From Echinococcus granulosus (lineage: Eukaryota; Platyhelminthes; Cestoda; Cyclophyllidea; Taeniidae), in assembly GCF_000524195.1 (NCBI RefSeq), contig NW_020170391.1, forward strand, positions 990,938 to 1,054,937: a DNA stretch of 64,000 bases. Direction: 5' to 3'. How positions within the stretch are numbered: the first letter of the stretch is position 1; each line of letters begins with the position of its first letter. The notes beneath the pieces are model-generated. The model was not told where the DNA came from and did not search any database. It was given only the letters and a program-made list of their open reading frames with translations. Of this stretch, positions 63,711-64,000 are shown piece by piece. A program made the position numbers and the translations under genes.

Positions 63711-64000
63711 TCAAGCGAAAAATTTTGAATCAAGGGGCTCTGTAGTTAGAGAAAAGTTTGTTGAAAAGAATCTGATGAATGTATAGGGTCAAATACTGGT
63801 AATCAGTCTCGAAGTTGAATCACAAACAATAAGCCATGACAAATAGTAGTAGAAGCTGCAAGATCTGCTACCAAAGACAAGCTAATTCACTTTCATACGC
63901 AGGGGCTCAAGAAGAGCTATTCAGTTTACTGTCACATACGAACGTGTGCGAGTGTGTGTAACGGCAGAGAAGACTCCAGGATTAATGAGTTTCCTGAGGC
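63711..64000. other. Upstream flank of the ZMIZ-type coding start
   Basis: A TGA lies immediately before the ATG in frame, so the reading frame cannot continue leftwards without a splice, and there is no AG between stop and ATG. This should be 5' untranslated region or promoter. Nothing else is recognised before the window ends. Confidence 0.5.

Noticed and set aside
1..64000. CRISPR arrays, operons, rRNA, tRNA, spliced-leader genes, intact transposons
   Set aside because: No spaced direct repeats, no tRNA B-box with matching arms, no reverse transcriptase or transposase motif, and no spliced-leader sequence were seen on reading both strands. Diverged elements could have been missed.

Overview
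The window is nuclear DNA of a eukaryote, most likely a parasitic flatworm and probably a tapeworm. The signs are spliced genes with both very small introns (30 and 32 nt) and kilobase introns, AT-rich noncoding DNA, and metazoan families that are divergent but readable. The assignment to flatworms is inference; no species is claimed.

Layout. Bases 1-24,065 hold no gene I can support, only AT-rich DNA with a few GC-richer islands, inverted repeats and two orphan open frames. From 24,066 to 39,905 on the plus strand lies an otopetrin-type proton channel: seven readable exons, all twelve membrane segments, an acidic loop and a long C-terminal tail. Its first exon(s) were not found. It meets prefoldin subunit 4 tail to tail (40,365-41,299, minus strand, four exons, complete; one intron appears to be GC-AG and only 32 nt). 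Upstream of prefoldin, also on the minus strand, are a LITAF-domain gene (44,416-45,163, 5' end missing) and a shorter LITAF-like frame (45,751-45,921) that stops inside its second zinc knuckle. The right-hand quarter (47,820-63,710, minus strand) is one large gene for a ZMIZ/Tonalli-type SUMO-ligase or transcription coactivator with eight coding exons, whose phases join into a single 1,165-residue frame.

The genes do not form a pathway: proton transport at membranes, cytosolic chaperoning of actin and tubulin, a late-endosome zinc membrane protein, and a nuclear SUMO/chromatin regulator. This is a normal metazoan neighbourhood of independent genes. The most useful observations are the GC-AG mini-intron, the altered SP-RING of the ZMIZ protein, the alternative splice donor in its penultimate coding exon, the truncated LITAF-like copy, the otopetrin tail, the TG/CG-rich islands in ZMIZ introns, and a base-skew change that may mark where the otopetrin transcript begins. 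I found no CRISPR array, rRNA, tRNA or intact mobile element, and I do not see a clearly new biological system.
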